From Eretmocerus hayati (taxonomy: Eukaryota; Arthropoda; Insecta; Hymenoptera; Aphelinidae), in contig CM056743.1 of the NCBI GenBank assembly GCA_029851415.1, positions 14,686,727 through 14,750,726 on the forward strand: a stretch of 64,000 bases of DNA, read 5' to 3'. A model generated the notes under the pieces. It had not been told where the DNA came from, did no database searches, and saw only the letters and a list, made by a program, of their open reading frames with translations. The translations under genes and the position numbers were made by a program. The first letter of the stretch is position 1. Each line of letters begins with the position of its first letter. Of this stretch, positions 22,660 to 34,319 are shown piece by piece.

Positions 22660-24520
22660 TCGCATTCCCGAGTTTTGAGATTGATCTTCCTCCACAGCAA
22701 GAAATTCAGTTCAAGCATCAAGTTATGTGTGGAGTCAAATGCATTCCTAAGTTGTAGGGTTAATTCATTTTTCCTCATAGAATTCCCTTCCTAGGTTTTG
22801 AAATAGATTCTTGTATTCCCACAGAGCTTTTGAGTTTATCATATGTGGTATTTGCGGGTGACGGTGGCTTCCTTGATTTCGGGAATGGTTCTTTCCAAAC
22901 GGAAATCTTTGATCCGAGTACGCGATTAGTTCACCACCTCACTTTCAAAAATGACTATTCTCACGACAGAATCTTTAATCCAGAAATCCGCGTATTGTAG
23001 ATCTGATCACTTTCCCAAGTTTTGAAATTGGTTTTTCTCCTCCCACAAAACGCTGGGATCGAGTACCCGGGTATTCGCGGGTTTGATTGTCATCTTTGGC
23101 TCCAGGGGTTGATCTCTACCTCCGGCAGAACTTTGGGTCCGAGCATCCGAGTACTTGTGGGTTTGATTCCCATCCAAGGTTTCGAGGCTGATCATTTGCC
23201 TCAGATAAAAGTGTGGGATCGGGCATCCGAGTATCTGCGGGTTAGATTGCCTTCCTGATTTTTGGGATTGATATTTCTCCTCCAACAGAAATGTGGGTTT
23301 GGGCATCCGATCATTTTCGTGTTAGATTGCCTGCCTAGGTTTCGGGGTTGTTCTTTTACCTTCAACAGAATTGTGGGATCCGGCATCCGGGTACCTGGGA
23401 CCTTATTCTAATACATTTTCCCCGCGACGAGGTGGGAGAAAACCCAGCACTTCCAATTTCCGCCTAGTTTACATTTAGTAAACAAACTAGTTTGTAGCAT
23501 TCATTGCCATGAAAATATCATCAGGATATACTTAATGGCGTATCTTTCCGAACCCTCGACCATTTTTTAACATCACACAATCCTAAAATTGGGCCAAAAG
23601 TCATCTCAACAAGAAATTGGATCACTTTTCGATCACAACCAAAACGACAGGTTAGGAAGCGGAAATGTTGTGGTCTAAAAATGATTCAATCTCATGTTGA
23701 CTTTTTGGCCAATCTTAGAATTGTGTGGTGCTAAAAAATGTTTGAGGGTTCGGAAGGATACGCCATTAAATATATCCTGATGATATTTTCGTAGCAATGA
23801 ATGCTACAAATTAGTTTGTTTACTAAATGTTAACTAGGCGGAAATTGAGAGTGCTGGGTTTTCTCCCACCCGTCGCGGGAAAAATGTATTAGAATAAGGC
23901 CCCTGGGGCTTAGATTGCCTTCCTAAATTTTGGGATTGATTTTCCTTCTCCAACAGAACTTTGGGATTGAGCATCCGGGCATTCGTGGTTTAATTCCTAT
24001 CCAAAGTTTCGGGGCTGATCTTTTGCCTCTGATAGATCTGTGGGATCGAGCATCCGAGTATTTTCGGGTTTTATTGCCTCCCTAGGTTTCGGATCTGATT
24101 TTTTTCGTCGAATAGATCATTCGGTTCAAGTACGCAAATGTTTGCAGATTTGTTTACGCCCTCGTAGAATTTGAGATATATTTATCTCCTTCACATGTTT
24201 TTCTGCTTTTATAGGTTTCGTGGTTGATATATTCCTCCAGAAGAATTATCAGTTCGAGCAATCGAATCCTTGCAAGTTCGATGTCTTTCTTTGCTTTCCG
24301 AACTGATTTTTCTCCCGACAGAACCGTCAGTCCAAGCATTTGTATATTCGTTAGTTTGGCGGTTTTCTCCGGTTTTAGGATAAACTTTTCATCTGACAAC
24401 AGAATTTTTGTCTCGAGTCACCGGCGGTATATTTACTCGTTTTTGGGTCCACCCCGGGCTTCTGGGATTGATCCACCCCTAACGAAACTCCTGCTCCGAG
24501 TATTCGGGCATTCCATCACA
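22660..24520 (+). repeat. 80-bp satellite array
   Basis: The unit reads roughly GGGATTGATCTTTCTCCTCC, then CAACAGAAnTGTGGGATCG, then GCATCCGAGTATTTGCGGGT, then TAGATTGCCTTCCTAGGTTTC. The GGGATC word stands at 23055, 23135, 23215, 23295 and 23375, exactly 80 bp apart, and after the inserted element at 23963, 24042 and 24122. Outer units are older and some are shortened. Frames of 60-120 codons here are repeat by-products. Confidence 0.9.
23400..23899. mobile_element. 500-bp inverted-repeat element inserted in the 80-bp satellite
   Basis: The two halves are inverted copies of about 245 bp each, meeting near 23650. Termini are CCTTATTCTAATACATTTT and its reverse complement; further shared words are GGGAGAAAACCCAGCAC, CATTTAGTAAACAAACTA and ATATCATCAGGATATA. 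Flanks TACCTGGG and CCCCTGGG agree at 6 of 8 bases. Removing 508 bp (element plus one 8-bp flank) restores the 80-bp satellite phase exactly (23375 to 23963 = 80 + 508). An 8-bp duplication is typical of hAT-type insertion, so a hAT-mobilised MITE is likely. Confidence 0.9.
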
Positions 24521-24571
24521 ATTCATGTATGGTTGTTTATTGAGCAATACAAAAATTTCACTTTATTGCAT

Positions 24572-24769
24572 TCATGCGGGCTTATTCTTTGAGGATTCTG
24601 AGTTTTCTGAGTCCCATACGTAGGTGGTAATATCATCGTGCTTAGGAATGTCAGCAGCTCGAACTTCGATTTTGCTCGTGTCTTGCGAATCCACCATGTC
24701 TTCAAATTGAAGGTTTTTCTCCAGATCATGTAACGAAGAACTTCCTATACATTCAAATTTGGATTCCAT
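24572..24769 (-). CDS. possible terminal exon of an unrecognised protein
   Basis: The minus-strand frame encodes an acidic, polar tail: KNLQFEDMVDSQDTSKIEVR, then AADIPKHDDITTYVWDSENS and SESSKNKPA before the stop. Composition is protein-like and unlike neighbouring repeat frames. Within 60 bases after the stop the minus strand has CAATAAAG and CAATAAAC, which would serve as polyadenylation signals. A stop lies a few codons before the first Met and no clean acceptor is visible, so this could equally be chance. Family unknown. Confidence 0.25.
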   Translation of the reverse strand: MESKFECIGSSSLHDLEKNLQFEDMVDSQDTSKIEVRAADIPKHDDITTYVWDSENSESSKNKPA

Positions 24770-25129
24770 GAAACAAAATGCTCAAATCGAACATCTCTTT
24801 TGTTGCATAAGATTTGTCAAGTGCTCAATTCAAATGTCAATTGAACCCAATAGCCATGGTTGGATTTGGAGAACCAATTTATTCTTGCCCTATTCATCAC
24901 GATTCTATTTATCATATAGATCTCCTGATCTCCAATATCGATCAGTTGAAAGAAACCGACAAAGGACTACACAAATAAGATCACACCCAAAAAACAACAA
25001 ATTCAACGTAACAGACAGAGGCTCACCTGGGTCAGGAAATGAACGATTCGCTGAATTTGCTTTTGGATTGTTCGGCTGGCGGCAAGGTCGTCGATCAAAA
25101 TGTGCTTACTCATCGATTGATTAAAGTAA

Positions 25130-25760
25130 TTCGATCGCCAGATTTTGCCCCTACATAACCTATACCTGCATCACCAATACCATCACTAGCCTGAGGCGCC
25201 AACTTCTTATTCATCATCACAGTTGCATATATACATTTTCAGAGATCCATCCGTATGTATTATCCTCAGGGCAAAACAACAAAGCTCAAATCATCGCCGC
25301 AAAATTTCTACAAGAAACCCTCAAAAGTACGCCTAAAGATTTATAGCTCGTAATGAGAAATCATTAGCCGCGAGGTGTATTAGACAATTTTTGGTAATCG
25401 TTCAAAATTGCGGGCACCTTTTTTTGCCCATACACATATATGTTTCCGTCCTTTAGTTTCTCAGTCTGGTTTGAGAATTGGTTGTCGGGACTTGATTTTG
25501 AGACTCTTACAAAATTTGCCTGTATATTGTATACAGAACCCATATACGAAAAAGGTATAAGATAATTCCAAGGCCGCGAGCACCAGAAAGGGCAATATCT
25601 TTCTGCAGTGTAGATATGGACGAAGCAAAGCGATAAATCATTGAGCGTCGACGCTGAGCGCAATTTTCTTGACCGGTCGAAAAGAGACGATCGAAAGCGC
25701 CGAGACCGATATGTATGTGTATGCAAAGGTATAATACGCGATTCCAAAGGCGCCGAGCTC
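25130..25760. other. unannotated, no gene recognised
   Basis: No supported gene. A 168-codon minus-strand frame here owes its length partly to the poly-T tract, which it reads as a run of lysines. Confidence 0.35.
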
Positions 25761-25762
25761 TT

Positions 25763-25763
<1 letters not shown>

Positions 25764-25795
<32 letters not shown>
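25764..25795. repeat. poly(T) tract, 32 bases
   Basis: Uninterrupted T run. It could be the poly(A) tail of a minus-strand retroposed sequence, but no identifiable source sequence lies beside it. Confidence 0.9.
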
Positions 25796-25797
<2 letters not shown>

Positions 25798-25839
25798 GGT
25801 AATTACGATTAACTTTTTCCCTCAGATCGAAAATACGAG

Positions 25840-26750
25840 TGTCCGTTCCGAGAAGTGACGAAGACGCCAACCAGAGTCCAGCGCTTTCAGTTTGGGTCTC
25901 ACTAAAATGTTTTGCACTCGAAAATTACTATAATAGCGGAAACGACTTGGGCTGGGACCGATTGCCCACCCGCCGCTTTTTGTTTCGTCCTTCACCCCCT
26001 GTAAATTTACGCTTTTTTGGATCCGCACTGTCGATGCAAGACTGATGGCTTCATTTATAATTGCGGGTAATAATTAATTATACTGGATCATGATTATAGT
26101 GCACTTACATGCTATTTCCCCCCCCACAACACATTTTACACAAGCAGTTGTAATGTGGATAATTTGTTCGATGAAACTCGATCGCATGCGCGAATTGAAT
26201 ATGAAATGGGCACTTTACTTTAAATCAATATCAAATAATAACAGCACCATTCTGTTCGTTGCTTTAGTTCGAAGATGATGATCATTCGAATAAGTTCATT
26301 ATATAACAATTTTTTTTTTATTCGAGTAACTTTGACAATCTCTATTGTACCGTCGGAATGATGTCTTCATAGGACTTTTTCTCGATGACCACGACTTCTA
26401 TGAGAATAAGAACGTTGAAAGTAACCTCATTTGGATCTTACTCATATCAGTCCAGGAGAAATTGGCGTTCATGACTATAGGTATATCAAAATTTTTGCAA
26501 TAAGAATCGTCGAATGGCAAGCTTTTCGGATCATAAGAATGAGGATTTTGAGGAATTAATGCCAGCAAGATCTATTGCATGTGATAACACTTACTAATCA
26601 AACTTTGCTCAGGTATCACAGTAAAATTTGGGATTTTCGGCAATGTGGCTCTCAACCGTTCAGATTCCTGATTGAAATCCGTCCAATCCAATTTATCCGT
26701 GTATCTTTTCATTACCCCAAGATAGTACATTTCGATACAAGTGTGTAAAA
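25840..26750. other. unannotated, no gene recognised
   Basis: No coding frame or repeat that I can support, apart from short C and T homopolymer runs at about 26108 and 26310. Confidence 0.35.
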
Positions 26751-26938
26751 TAGTATTTTCGCAATTTTCCGATGTTTGGGTGCCTGCAAAATTGCGAAAA
26801 ATAACTTTCGCGCCTCGCACATGAGGTTCCCCGCTTCCGAGCGATCATTTCAACCCTCGCCTCCGGCTCGGGCCGAAATCCGATCGCTCAGAAGCGAGCT
26901 ACAACCTCATGAACTCGGTGCGAAATATACTATTTTAG
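26750..26938. repeat. GC-rich hairpin element
   Basis: The rim is AAAATAGTATTTTCGC on the left and GCGAAATATACTATTTTAG on the right. Inside, GAGGTTCCCCGCTTCCGAGC pairs loosely with GAAGCGAGCTACAACCTC, and CCTCGCCTCCGGCTCGGG forms the loop. It has the same organisation as the copies at 20300, 28380 and 50170. Confidence 0.7.
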
Positions 26939-27164
26939 TACTAAGCACGTTTTAGTCCCTTTTGGTCATCAGGACAGACATGTCCGTCAGTGCCCGAAAT
27001 GAGCTTGCAAATAAAGTATGAATGTATTTTTCCATCACGATAACTCAAAAGTGGCATTTAAACGTGGTATTCACAGGTTTGGACATTTTCCCCCCGCATC
27101 CGATTGAAGGGTTTCTGACCCAATGAAGATGCGAGAAGTATCAGGTTTACCTGAAATGGATTTT

Positions 27165-27588
27165 TGGCATAGTGCGACTAAACAGCCATTTTCCTCCCGG
27201 CTCGAATCAGAAAACTGGCGTTTAGTCGCCCTGATACCAAAAAATAATATATGCACCTCGCTCGTCGGACCATTTTGGGGCACTGGGAATCTTTTCCCTT
27301 CGTTACACTCGGGAAAAATTGATTCTCATGCCCCAAAATAGCCTAACTTCGCATCGGTGCATAATACACTATTTTAGCATAGGGTGACTAAAGCGCCACT
27401 TTTAGTCCCCTCGTAAATAAAATTGGCATTCATTCGCCTTAATGCAAAAAAATAGCATACTTCCCTTACTCGGCAGGCTGTTTTAAGGTACGGGAAATAT
27501 TTTCCCCTCGTTGCACCCGGGGAAAGCCATCCCCGTGCCCCAAAACAGCCTAGCCTCGATCGCATCGGGAGTAATATACGACTTTGAA
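27165..27588. repeat. cluster of compact hairpins
   Basis: At least three units lie side by side. In 27165-27240 CATAGTGCGACTAAA pairs with TTTAGTCGCCCTGATA. In 27245-27376 GCACCTCGCTCGTCGG and CCATTTTGGGGCA pair with TGCCCCAAAATAG and CATCGGTGC, closing with ATAATACACTATTTTAG. In 27440-27588 GGCTGTTTTAAGG and GGGAAA pair with CCCCAAAACAGCC. The junctions carry the TAGTATATTA-like rim. Close relatives of these stems occur at 56920-57110. No protein is encoded. Confidence 0.75.
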
Positions 27589-27591
27589 CTA

Positions 27592-28363
27592 CAGTAGAAC
27601 TCGGTTATAACGAGCTCCAGGGGGCCGGCAAAATTTGCTCGTTACAACCGAGGTTGACTCAAAATGGTTGGATCTACGTGGATATAGTGTAAATAAGTGA
27701 TAAATTGATCATCTTACAATAGAGAATGTCATTGAATCGACTTTCACTCCTAAAATGGACTTTCAATGTTACACTCAGAAAAGATATGAGAAAAGTATAC
27801 TTGGATGTGTACATAGATATAGATTCACAGTCAGAAAGATGAATTAAAAAATGGCAAGCCGATTCAAGGAATGCAATATTGAACACTTCATCCCTCTTCT
27901 ATCATAATCACGATCTACAATATTGTATCTTTCTCAAAATCAGTGATGAATGTTAGTTTCTTGGCTCGAAGGTTGTTCATAAACAAGGGTTTTCAACATT
28001 CAATTGTGGCGAGAAAACTTATCATCAAAATTCTGTGAAATAAAAATTGCTCAGAGCTTCAGAATCGTTGAAATCATGATCGTCTTCATATCGTAGATCT
28101 TACAAAACTCAGCATTTTTTTCTCCTTTCAGCGCAAAAGCTTTCCTTTCATCGGTTCTCATGTCACTTGCATCAATTCTACTGATTTCAATATGATGATA
28201 CCTATTTACAGTTTAGTGCCAAGCTCTCAAATTCACCATCACGTAGCGTTGAGATCGTATCTGTTGACTATAGCAGGGGTCCAAATCCAAATTTCAGCAA
28301 AATTTTTGCTCGTTACAACCGAGGTCTCGTTATAACCGAGCTAGTTATAACAGAGTTCTACTG
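27592..28363. mobile_element. non-autonomous pogo/Tigger-like element
   Basis: The element starts CAGTAGAACTCGGTTATAAC and ends with the inverse, GTTATAACAGAGTTCTACTG, with TA directly outside both ends, the Tc1/mariner-type duplication. CAGTAGAAC..CGTTATAAC termini are characteristic of the pogo/Tigger group. A second inner repeat, GCTCGTTACAACCGAGG, is present in the same orientation near both ends. The 600-bp interior has no frame over about 70 codons, so no transposase is present. Confidence 0.85.
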
Positions 28364-28379
28364 TATACTCTAGACATCT

Positions 28380-28555
28380 TTCTGAAAAATCGGTGCCTAC
28401 AAAATTACACGAGGAAATTTTTGCGGCTCATTCATCAATATCCCTCCATTTTTGCAATTATTTTGACCCTCGCCTTTGGCTCTGTCAAAAATTCAACGGC
28501 TCGAAATCGAGCAGCAATCTCATGGAGTGTGTGCAAAAATCACTATTTTGATTGA
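28380..28555. repeat. degenerate GC-rich hairpin copy
   Basis: GGTGCCTACAAAATTACACG matches GGTGCCTGCAAAATTGCG at 26780. CCCTCGCCTTTGGCTCTG matches the loop CCCTCGCCTCCGGCTCGG of that copy, and GTGTGCAAAAATCACTATTTTG matches the right rim. It directly follows the pogo-like element. Confidence 0.65.
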
Positions 28556-28810
28556 CTGTGGGTGGAAGTTGATAGACTGTAGCAAATTACACTTCCACGT
28601 ACAGCGTATTATAAGAAAAAATTTGAAAATCATGTAATATCGTGAAAATTCCGATATATGATGGGAATAATTTCAAAAACTGACACACACCAGGCACCTT
28701 AAAATCGCGATTAACTCGCTATTAGATGAGATTCAGTTCAAGTACATCTAGCGACAGAGTTGAAGAGCGATAATGAATTGATCAAGCGCATAAGTTTACA
28801 CATCCCTATA

Positions 28811-30244
28811 TGAGTAGTTCCACGCGAAAGCGACCCACGAAAAAGGGTCATGTCTTAGATCCTTTTGTAAACATTCTTATTCGATTCTATGGTACAAAAT
28901 ATGAACTTTCCACTACCTATGGGGTCCCAAAAAAATTTTTTGGCCCCATGGCGAGAATTTTCAAAAATGAAGTAAAATACATTTTCTTAAAATTCTAGCA
29001 ACTTTTTTGCACTAAAATGCCAATAAGTCGAGTTTGCTCCCAGATAAAGATATGCAGTTTGCGGCATTCGAAAGATTTTTCAAAAACCTATCGAAATCGC
29101 TATTAAAAAGTTGTTTTTGGGGTTATGGGCAGCCTGTACGAGCAAAAGTGTAAAAATCACTGAACAGTGAGTTTCTCAGTTGCCTATTTTTTTTAATTTT
29201 TAAAAATCACATATTTGATGTAAAATTTTGTGTTCTTTCAGAAAAAAGTGGTTTCAATTTCCTTTTCCGACGTCTAAGGCCTGTTTCTTCAAATCTCCGC
29301 AAACCTATTTTTTAGGCAGTTTGGAATTGTCTGTTTACTGCGCATGCGCAGAAATTTGGACTGTTAGAACCAATCCCATTGGGAAGCCAAGAAAATTTCC
29401 TTCAAAATGACCACTTGGCAAAGTCAATTTCATCAATTTGGCTCGGAGTTACAGCCCACAAAAGATGAAGCTTCAGCTCGAGTGTGTCAATAGCCAAACG
29501 ATACATCGGGCCAGAGATCGTGCCCGGATTTTCCTACTATTGTCGCGGTGTCTCCGATCCACCTCTTGTTGGATATCGAGATTCGGTGGTCTTTCAAACG
29601 TTGTAGCTCCGAGCCAAATTGATGGAATTGACTTTGCCAAGTGGTCATTTCGAAGGAAATTTTCTTGGCTTCCCAATGGGATTGGTTCTAACAGTCCAAA
29701 TTCCTGCGCATGCGCAGTAAACAGACAATTCCAAACTGCCTAAAAAATAGGTTTGCGGAAATTTGAAGAAACAGGCCTTAGACGTCGGAAAAGGAAATTG
29801 GAACCACTTTTTTCTGAAAGAACACAAAATTTTACATCAAATATGTGATTTTTAAAAATTAAAAAAAATAGGCAACTGAGAAACTCACTGTTCAGTGATT
29901 TTTACACTTTTGCTCGTACAGGCTGCCCATAACCCCAAAAACAACTTTTTAATAGCGATTTCGATAGGTTTTTGAAAAATCTTTCGAATGCCGCAAACCG
30001 CATATCTTTATCTGGGAGCAAACTCGACTTATTGGCATTTTAGTGCAAAAAAGTTGCTAGAATTTTAAGAAAATGTATTTTACTCCATTTTCAAAAATTC
30101 TCGCCATGGGTCCAAAAAATTTTTTTGGGACCCCATAGGTAGTGAAAAGTTCATATTTTGTACCATAGAATCGAATAAGAATGTTAACAAAAGGATCTGA
30201 GACATGACCCTTTTTCGTGGGTCGCTTTCGCGTGGAACTACTCA
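28811..30244. mobile_element. 1.43-kb fold-back element, copy 1
   Basis: Arms 28811-29453 and 29601-30244 are long inverted copies; the 147-bp loop is 29454-29600. Termini are TGAGTAGTTCCACGCGAAAG and inverse, flanked on both sides by TA. Each arm contains the palindromic word CTGCGCATGCGCAG. Frames of 60-100 codons inside (for example one starting SSSTRKRPTKKGHV) recur in every arm only because the DNA is conserved; changes between arms show no bias to silent positions that I can see. A TA duplication suggests mobilisation by a Tc1/mariner-type transposase. A near-equal copy is at 40997-42429. Confidence 0.9.
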
Positions 30245-30248
30245 TATA

Positions 30249-31365
30249 TAAACCGGAAATTGGCTTTCGTCAGGAGCTGCATGATTCCGCACATTACATC
30301 AGTGATGGCTGATGGTGTTTGAGGGATATGAGAGCTGACCGAATAACGCGAGATCTATATATCCCCTCGAGGCAACGCGCAAAACAGTATTATATACACA
30401 TCCATTGCCTATACATCCTATATAGGCATATATATCTATATCATCATCAGAATATACATGCGTGGCTGATATATCGGGCGTTCGATGATACGCTTCAACG
30501 CCACTTTCGGATGTACATATACATACATATAGTCAAACCTTCTCTAACTCTCTGCCAAACCATCCGATGATGCATATATTTGCCAAAATGAGAGATATAT
30601 AGAGAACCCCCGCAGCAAATGCGATTACAGATATATGTATGTATCTGGTGTGAGGTGAGAGTCTACTTCATGAGATTAATAGGATATATAGGCTTTGCGT
30701 CCATCGCTTTCCCGTTAATTACTCTCGATTTGAAAAGCAAGGATATAGGCATTCTCTATGATATGCAGATTTTGTCGGAGGGCAATATTATGATTTCGAA
30801 CGGCCAATGAACATCGCTGTGCTATTTGATAGTTTGAAGATATCGTGAGGTGGTTGTGTTATTGGGTCTAGCTGTAGTTCAGCCATAGATTTTCGGGATG
30901 CTGTTGGTGATTGCGCATGGATTCAGTGCGATATCGAATATTATCATTACCAAATAAAATTTGAGACTCGTGTTTGTGTATAATTCTCTGATGAGTATCA
31001 GCTGGATTCTGTACCTAGTGATTTCACTTGTCTCACCAGATGATAATGAAGCTTGCTTTTTACTGTATATTCAACGATTTTGAAGGTGGCTCCGATCAGT
31101 TCCAGTTATTTGCATAATTTTGAAAATCGTGTTGGAATTCTAAGAACTCTTTCTCTCGCATCATCCACCATTGCCTCTCTCGCTACCACTCGTTCAGCCC
31201 AAGAATTTTCTAGAAAAGCCAGAGCCCCTCGAAATATTTTTGTAGCTCAAAATGACATCTTAAATCTGATGGGCATTAATGATCAATCGATGGTATTGAC
31301 ATGAGATTTCTCATGAAGCTCGTGAAAATGGACATTTCGTTGAACCAGTGCCACTAATAGTTACA
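30249..31365. other. unannotated, AT-rich with TATA-type simple repeats
   Basis: 30350-30660 is rich in ATATAT and ATACAT words. No frame or motif supports a gene. Confidence 0.35.
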
Positions 31366-31490
31366 ACCATCCACCCGCCTGTCTAGCCATTCGCTCATCA
31401 ACCTATCCACCCACCCACCACCTGCTCCTCCATCAACCTACCCACCTACCAAATCTTCCTCACCACCATCGACCATCCACTCGGAACCGT
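31366..31490 (-). repeat. C-rich CCACC/CCTACC tract beside the second 10-bp satellite
   Basis: Repetition of CCACCCACC, CAACCTACC and CATCCAC words. In reverse complement it matches the G-rich flank at 1530-1640 and has the same position relative to its satellite block. Confidence 0.75.
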
Positions 31491-31499
31491 ATTATATTT

Positions 31500-32060
31500 T
31501 AGCTAGTGCATCCCAGACCATTACCGATTATTCCAAACCGCTTCAGACCATTTTAAACCATCCCAGATGGTTTCAGACCACGCCAGACCTTACTCAATCG
31601 TCCCAGACCATCCCAGACGGTTCCAGTTGATATACTCAACCATTCCAGACCGTACGAGACCGTCCCAGATGAAACCAGTCTGTTTTAGACTACTCCAGAC
31701 TACCCTAGACCGTACAAGAATGTCCCAAATCGTTCCAGACTGTTCCAGACCTCCCCAGATAGTACCAGGCTCTTTAACACCATTTATGACCGTGCTAGAC
31801 CATCCCAGACCATTCCAGACCGTCGTAGAATGTACCAGTATACGTCTTAGACTACTTCAGAACGTCCTAGACCGTTCCAAATAGTTTAAAACCACTCCAG
31901 ACCACTTCTAAATGTCCCAGTTTGTACTAGAACATTTTTGGCCATTCCAGACCGTACCAGACCGTAGCAGATCGTACCAGTACGATTCAGATCACTCCAA
32001 ACCCCTCTAAACCGCACAAAAACGTCCCAGATCATTCCAGACCGTTCCAGACTATTCCGG
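31500..32060 (-). repeat. degenerate 10-bp tandem repeat, reverse-oriented copy
   Basis: TTCCAGACCR and TCCCAGACCA words recur every 10 bp, the reverse complement of the satellite at 415-1510. About 55 units are present. The frame at 31567-31884 (rich in VPDHPRPFQ) is a repeat by-product. Confidence 0.9.
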
Positions 32061-32306
32061 ATCGGACCGAATCATCCATCTATCCGACCCCATACTCACC
32101 ACACTCTTATACAACTTTCCACATAGGTAACCCGATTGGCGGAATCTGGATGGCCAAATTTGGAACGGGTATTTAATCATCTCAATTCTTTCAAGAGAAA
32201 TTATGTTGACCTCAAGAGATTCAGCTCCTATCCCAAATAATAATGTTTACGAAATATTTTCGAAGATTGATTATCGACAGAGACAGACTCCAAAAATTTG
32301 ACTCAC

Positions 32307-32583
32307 CCCGACGATTTGGAAATCCGAAATAGACTCCGTTCTGGTTCGGAGCAGTCCATGTATATTTTCTAATACTTTCTGGAATCCATTGCTTGTCATG
32401 GAATATCCAATATATTGTCCATTTCAATTCTTGATAATCGTTTATATTCTTCTTTGACACCATTGCGAAAGTTTTAAAATACTCAGCAAACATCCCAAGA
32501 TACCAAGAATTTATGTAAAGATAAAAACCAGATAGATTGCAAATGAAATGTTCTCTCTTTTGTACACTTATATTTTCTTGCAT
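32307..32583 (-). CDS. possible exon of an unrecognised protein
   Basis: The minus-strand frame has balanced, aromatic-rich composition: SGFYLYINSWYLGMFAEYF, then NDYQELKWTIYWIFHDKQWI and YTWTAPNQNGVYFGFPN. It runs into CGTCGGG|GTGAGT, a strong splice-donor context, at 32307/32306. A TTCCAG acceptor-like site lies inside at 32379, so the true exon could be only 72 nt (32378-32307). A related short stretch, KWTAPDLDGMSYFGFSD, occurs on the minus strand at 45550-45604, also after a TTCCAG. No known family is recognised, and no start codon or signal peptide is certain. Confidence 0.35.
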
Positions 32584-32599
32584 TCATGATGTGAATTGG

Positions 32600-34075
32600 G
32601 CTTCTAGGCCGTGATCTTGCCCAAATGAATACTATTTACTAAATACTAAATACTAAATTGAACAATAAGTTGAGAATTATGGAATTAATACGGTTGTTGA
32701 TAGCTTTTTCATCTATCTATTCCGGTAAAGGAGTGAACTTGCGTACTCTGATGAACCTGTCCGTGAGAGGGGGTAAATTTTCTTCCGCTTCATTGTTCAC
32801 GTCCTTGTGGGAATATGTCGGAATCAGCAATTTTCATGAGCAATATTTTTCTTATCAAAAATGTCGCTTAGCGAAAGAGTCGATGGAGATCGAAGAATGA
32901 GGAAACTTGGGGTCTACTAACTACTACTCCAGAGGTATTCAAATATCTGAAACCACTCGATTCTCATTTTCTCACGAATTCCTGCAAAAAACATTCCGAG
33001 ATATCTTTCAATACTTGTCCTCGTGCATTTTTCATGCAATATTCGCAGAAATAGTCTGAATTCATCATCAATAAGCAGGATTTACTGATGTGTCTTTCAC
33101 ATCCGTACTAGTACTGTGAAGTTGATCGATTTTGTTTGAATTCGATCCAAATCTGAATCAAATTTCAACCAAAAGTGAAAGATAGCTATCGAGTGAAGAT
33201 GAGAGCTGTCGTTCACCATTGAGTTTACAAATGAAGCAAGAGCACAAAGTATATCAGAACGATGATAACACACGAGCAGTATTGGAGTTGAGTTCAAAGG
33301 TGGTTCAAAGCGGTTAATTATGGGCGTCGAGTTGCCATGTTTGGTAATATATTCACCCCTTTTTACAGTAACCCAGGATATTTCGTATGTATTGGCAATC
33401 TTGCATTTGCACTCTTGGGCTCGTTTCATGAATAAATTCGTCTCGGTCTCGGATTCGTTTTGCGGCAATATTCCAGCTCTTATACAACCGCGGGCATCTC
33501 TCTTACCTATTCATCAACCCCGTACCACTCTTTTTTAACCGGTTCCACCTCTTTCGTTTTCCGCACGCACGCACGCATGCGGAACAATAATTTTTCAGAA
33601 CCTCAAATACTTTGAATTTATATTATTACATCGTATTTATATTGAGAATGAAAATTGCCTATCTCGAATTATTTTATCTGTGGCCTGTCTCCGTTTGCAT
33701 TGTCTGGGAGATTATATCAATGCTATCCGTTTAAGCCGTGCTCTTTGATACACAAGTATCTGTGAGTGAGAACATTCTTCCTCAAGAAAAATCCCATGCT
33801 TGGAAAGTTTGATGCGGAAACCTACTTTAGATGTCTAGTTTTGATATTGGTTTCCGCGAACTCTGCTAGTGTTAGTTAGCCTGTCATTGATATGAAAACC
33901 ATGAAAAAGTCAGCACTGTACGCAAGTAACCGGAATATTAATTTGAAAAGGGGGCAAGGTGTTCTCGTGTACCTTGGAGCCCAGATTCTAGGATCAGGAT
34001 GTGCAGGGTAGGTTCATCAAGTGACGACTCACTATTTGTTTATACTGAACACTAAAATGGGAATATATTCTTTTA
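32600..34075. other. unannotated, no gene recognised
   Basis: Contains a short (CGCA)n run at about 33563-33580. The frames of 70-123 codons around 33.1-33.5 kb overlap on both strands and show no family motif. Confidence 0.35.
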
Positions 34076-34079
34076 TAAG

Positions 34080-34300
34080 GTGTGCTATACTTGTGAGAAG
34101 AAAGATAAGACGCGGTGTGGGCGCGGCGCGAGAATTAAAAGGGAACGGGAGTACGCGGTCGTGAGGACGGGCACCGACGCAGATATAGTTATGTGCGCAA
34201 GCAGCACAGCTGATCGCTGCTTGCCGACCTGTGGCTAACTGACTAATTTCGAGCTGCGAGAGAGACTCGCAGAGAAGAGCAGGGCGTATGACAGGATCAT
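34080..34300. promoter_or_regulatory. CpG-rich island
   Basis: GC-rich sequence (GACGCGGTGTGGGCGCGGCG, ACGCGGTCGTGAGGACGGGC) in AT-rich surroundings, similar in style to 19685-20125. It may be a promoter or a solo LTR. No terminal repeats or TATA placement could be established. Confidence 0.25.
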
Positions 34301-34319
34301 CAGGTGCCAATTCGGCCAA

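Noticed and set aside
25764..25795. poly(T) tract as proof of a retrogene
   Set aside because: No source sequence, target duplication or coding remnant could be seen beside it.
28810..28998. 62-codon frame repeated in all arms of the 1.43-kb fold-back
   Set aside because: It recurs because the DNA arms are conserved. Differences change residues freely and reading frames on the other strand are equally kept.
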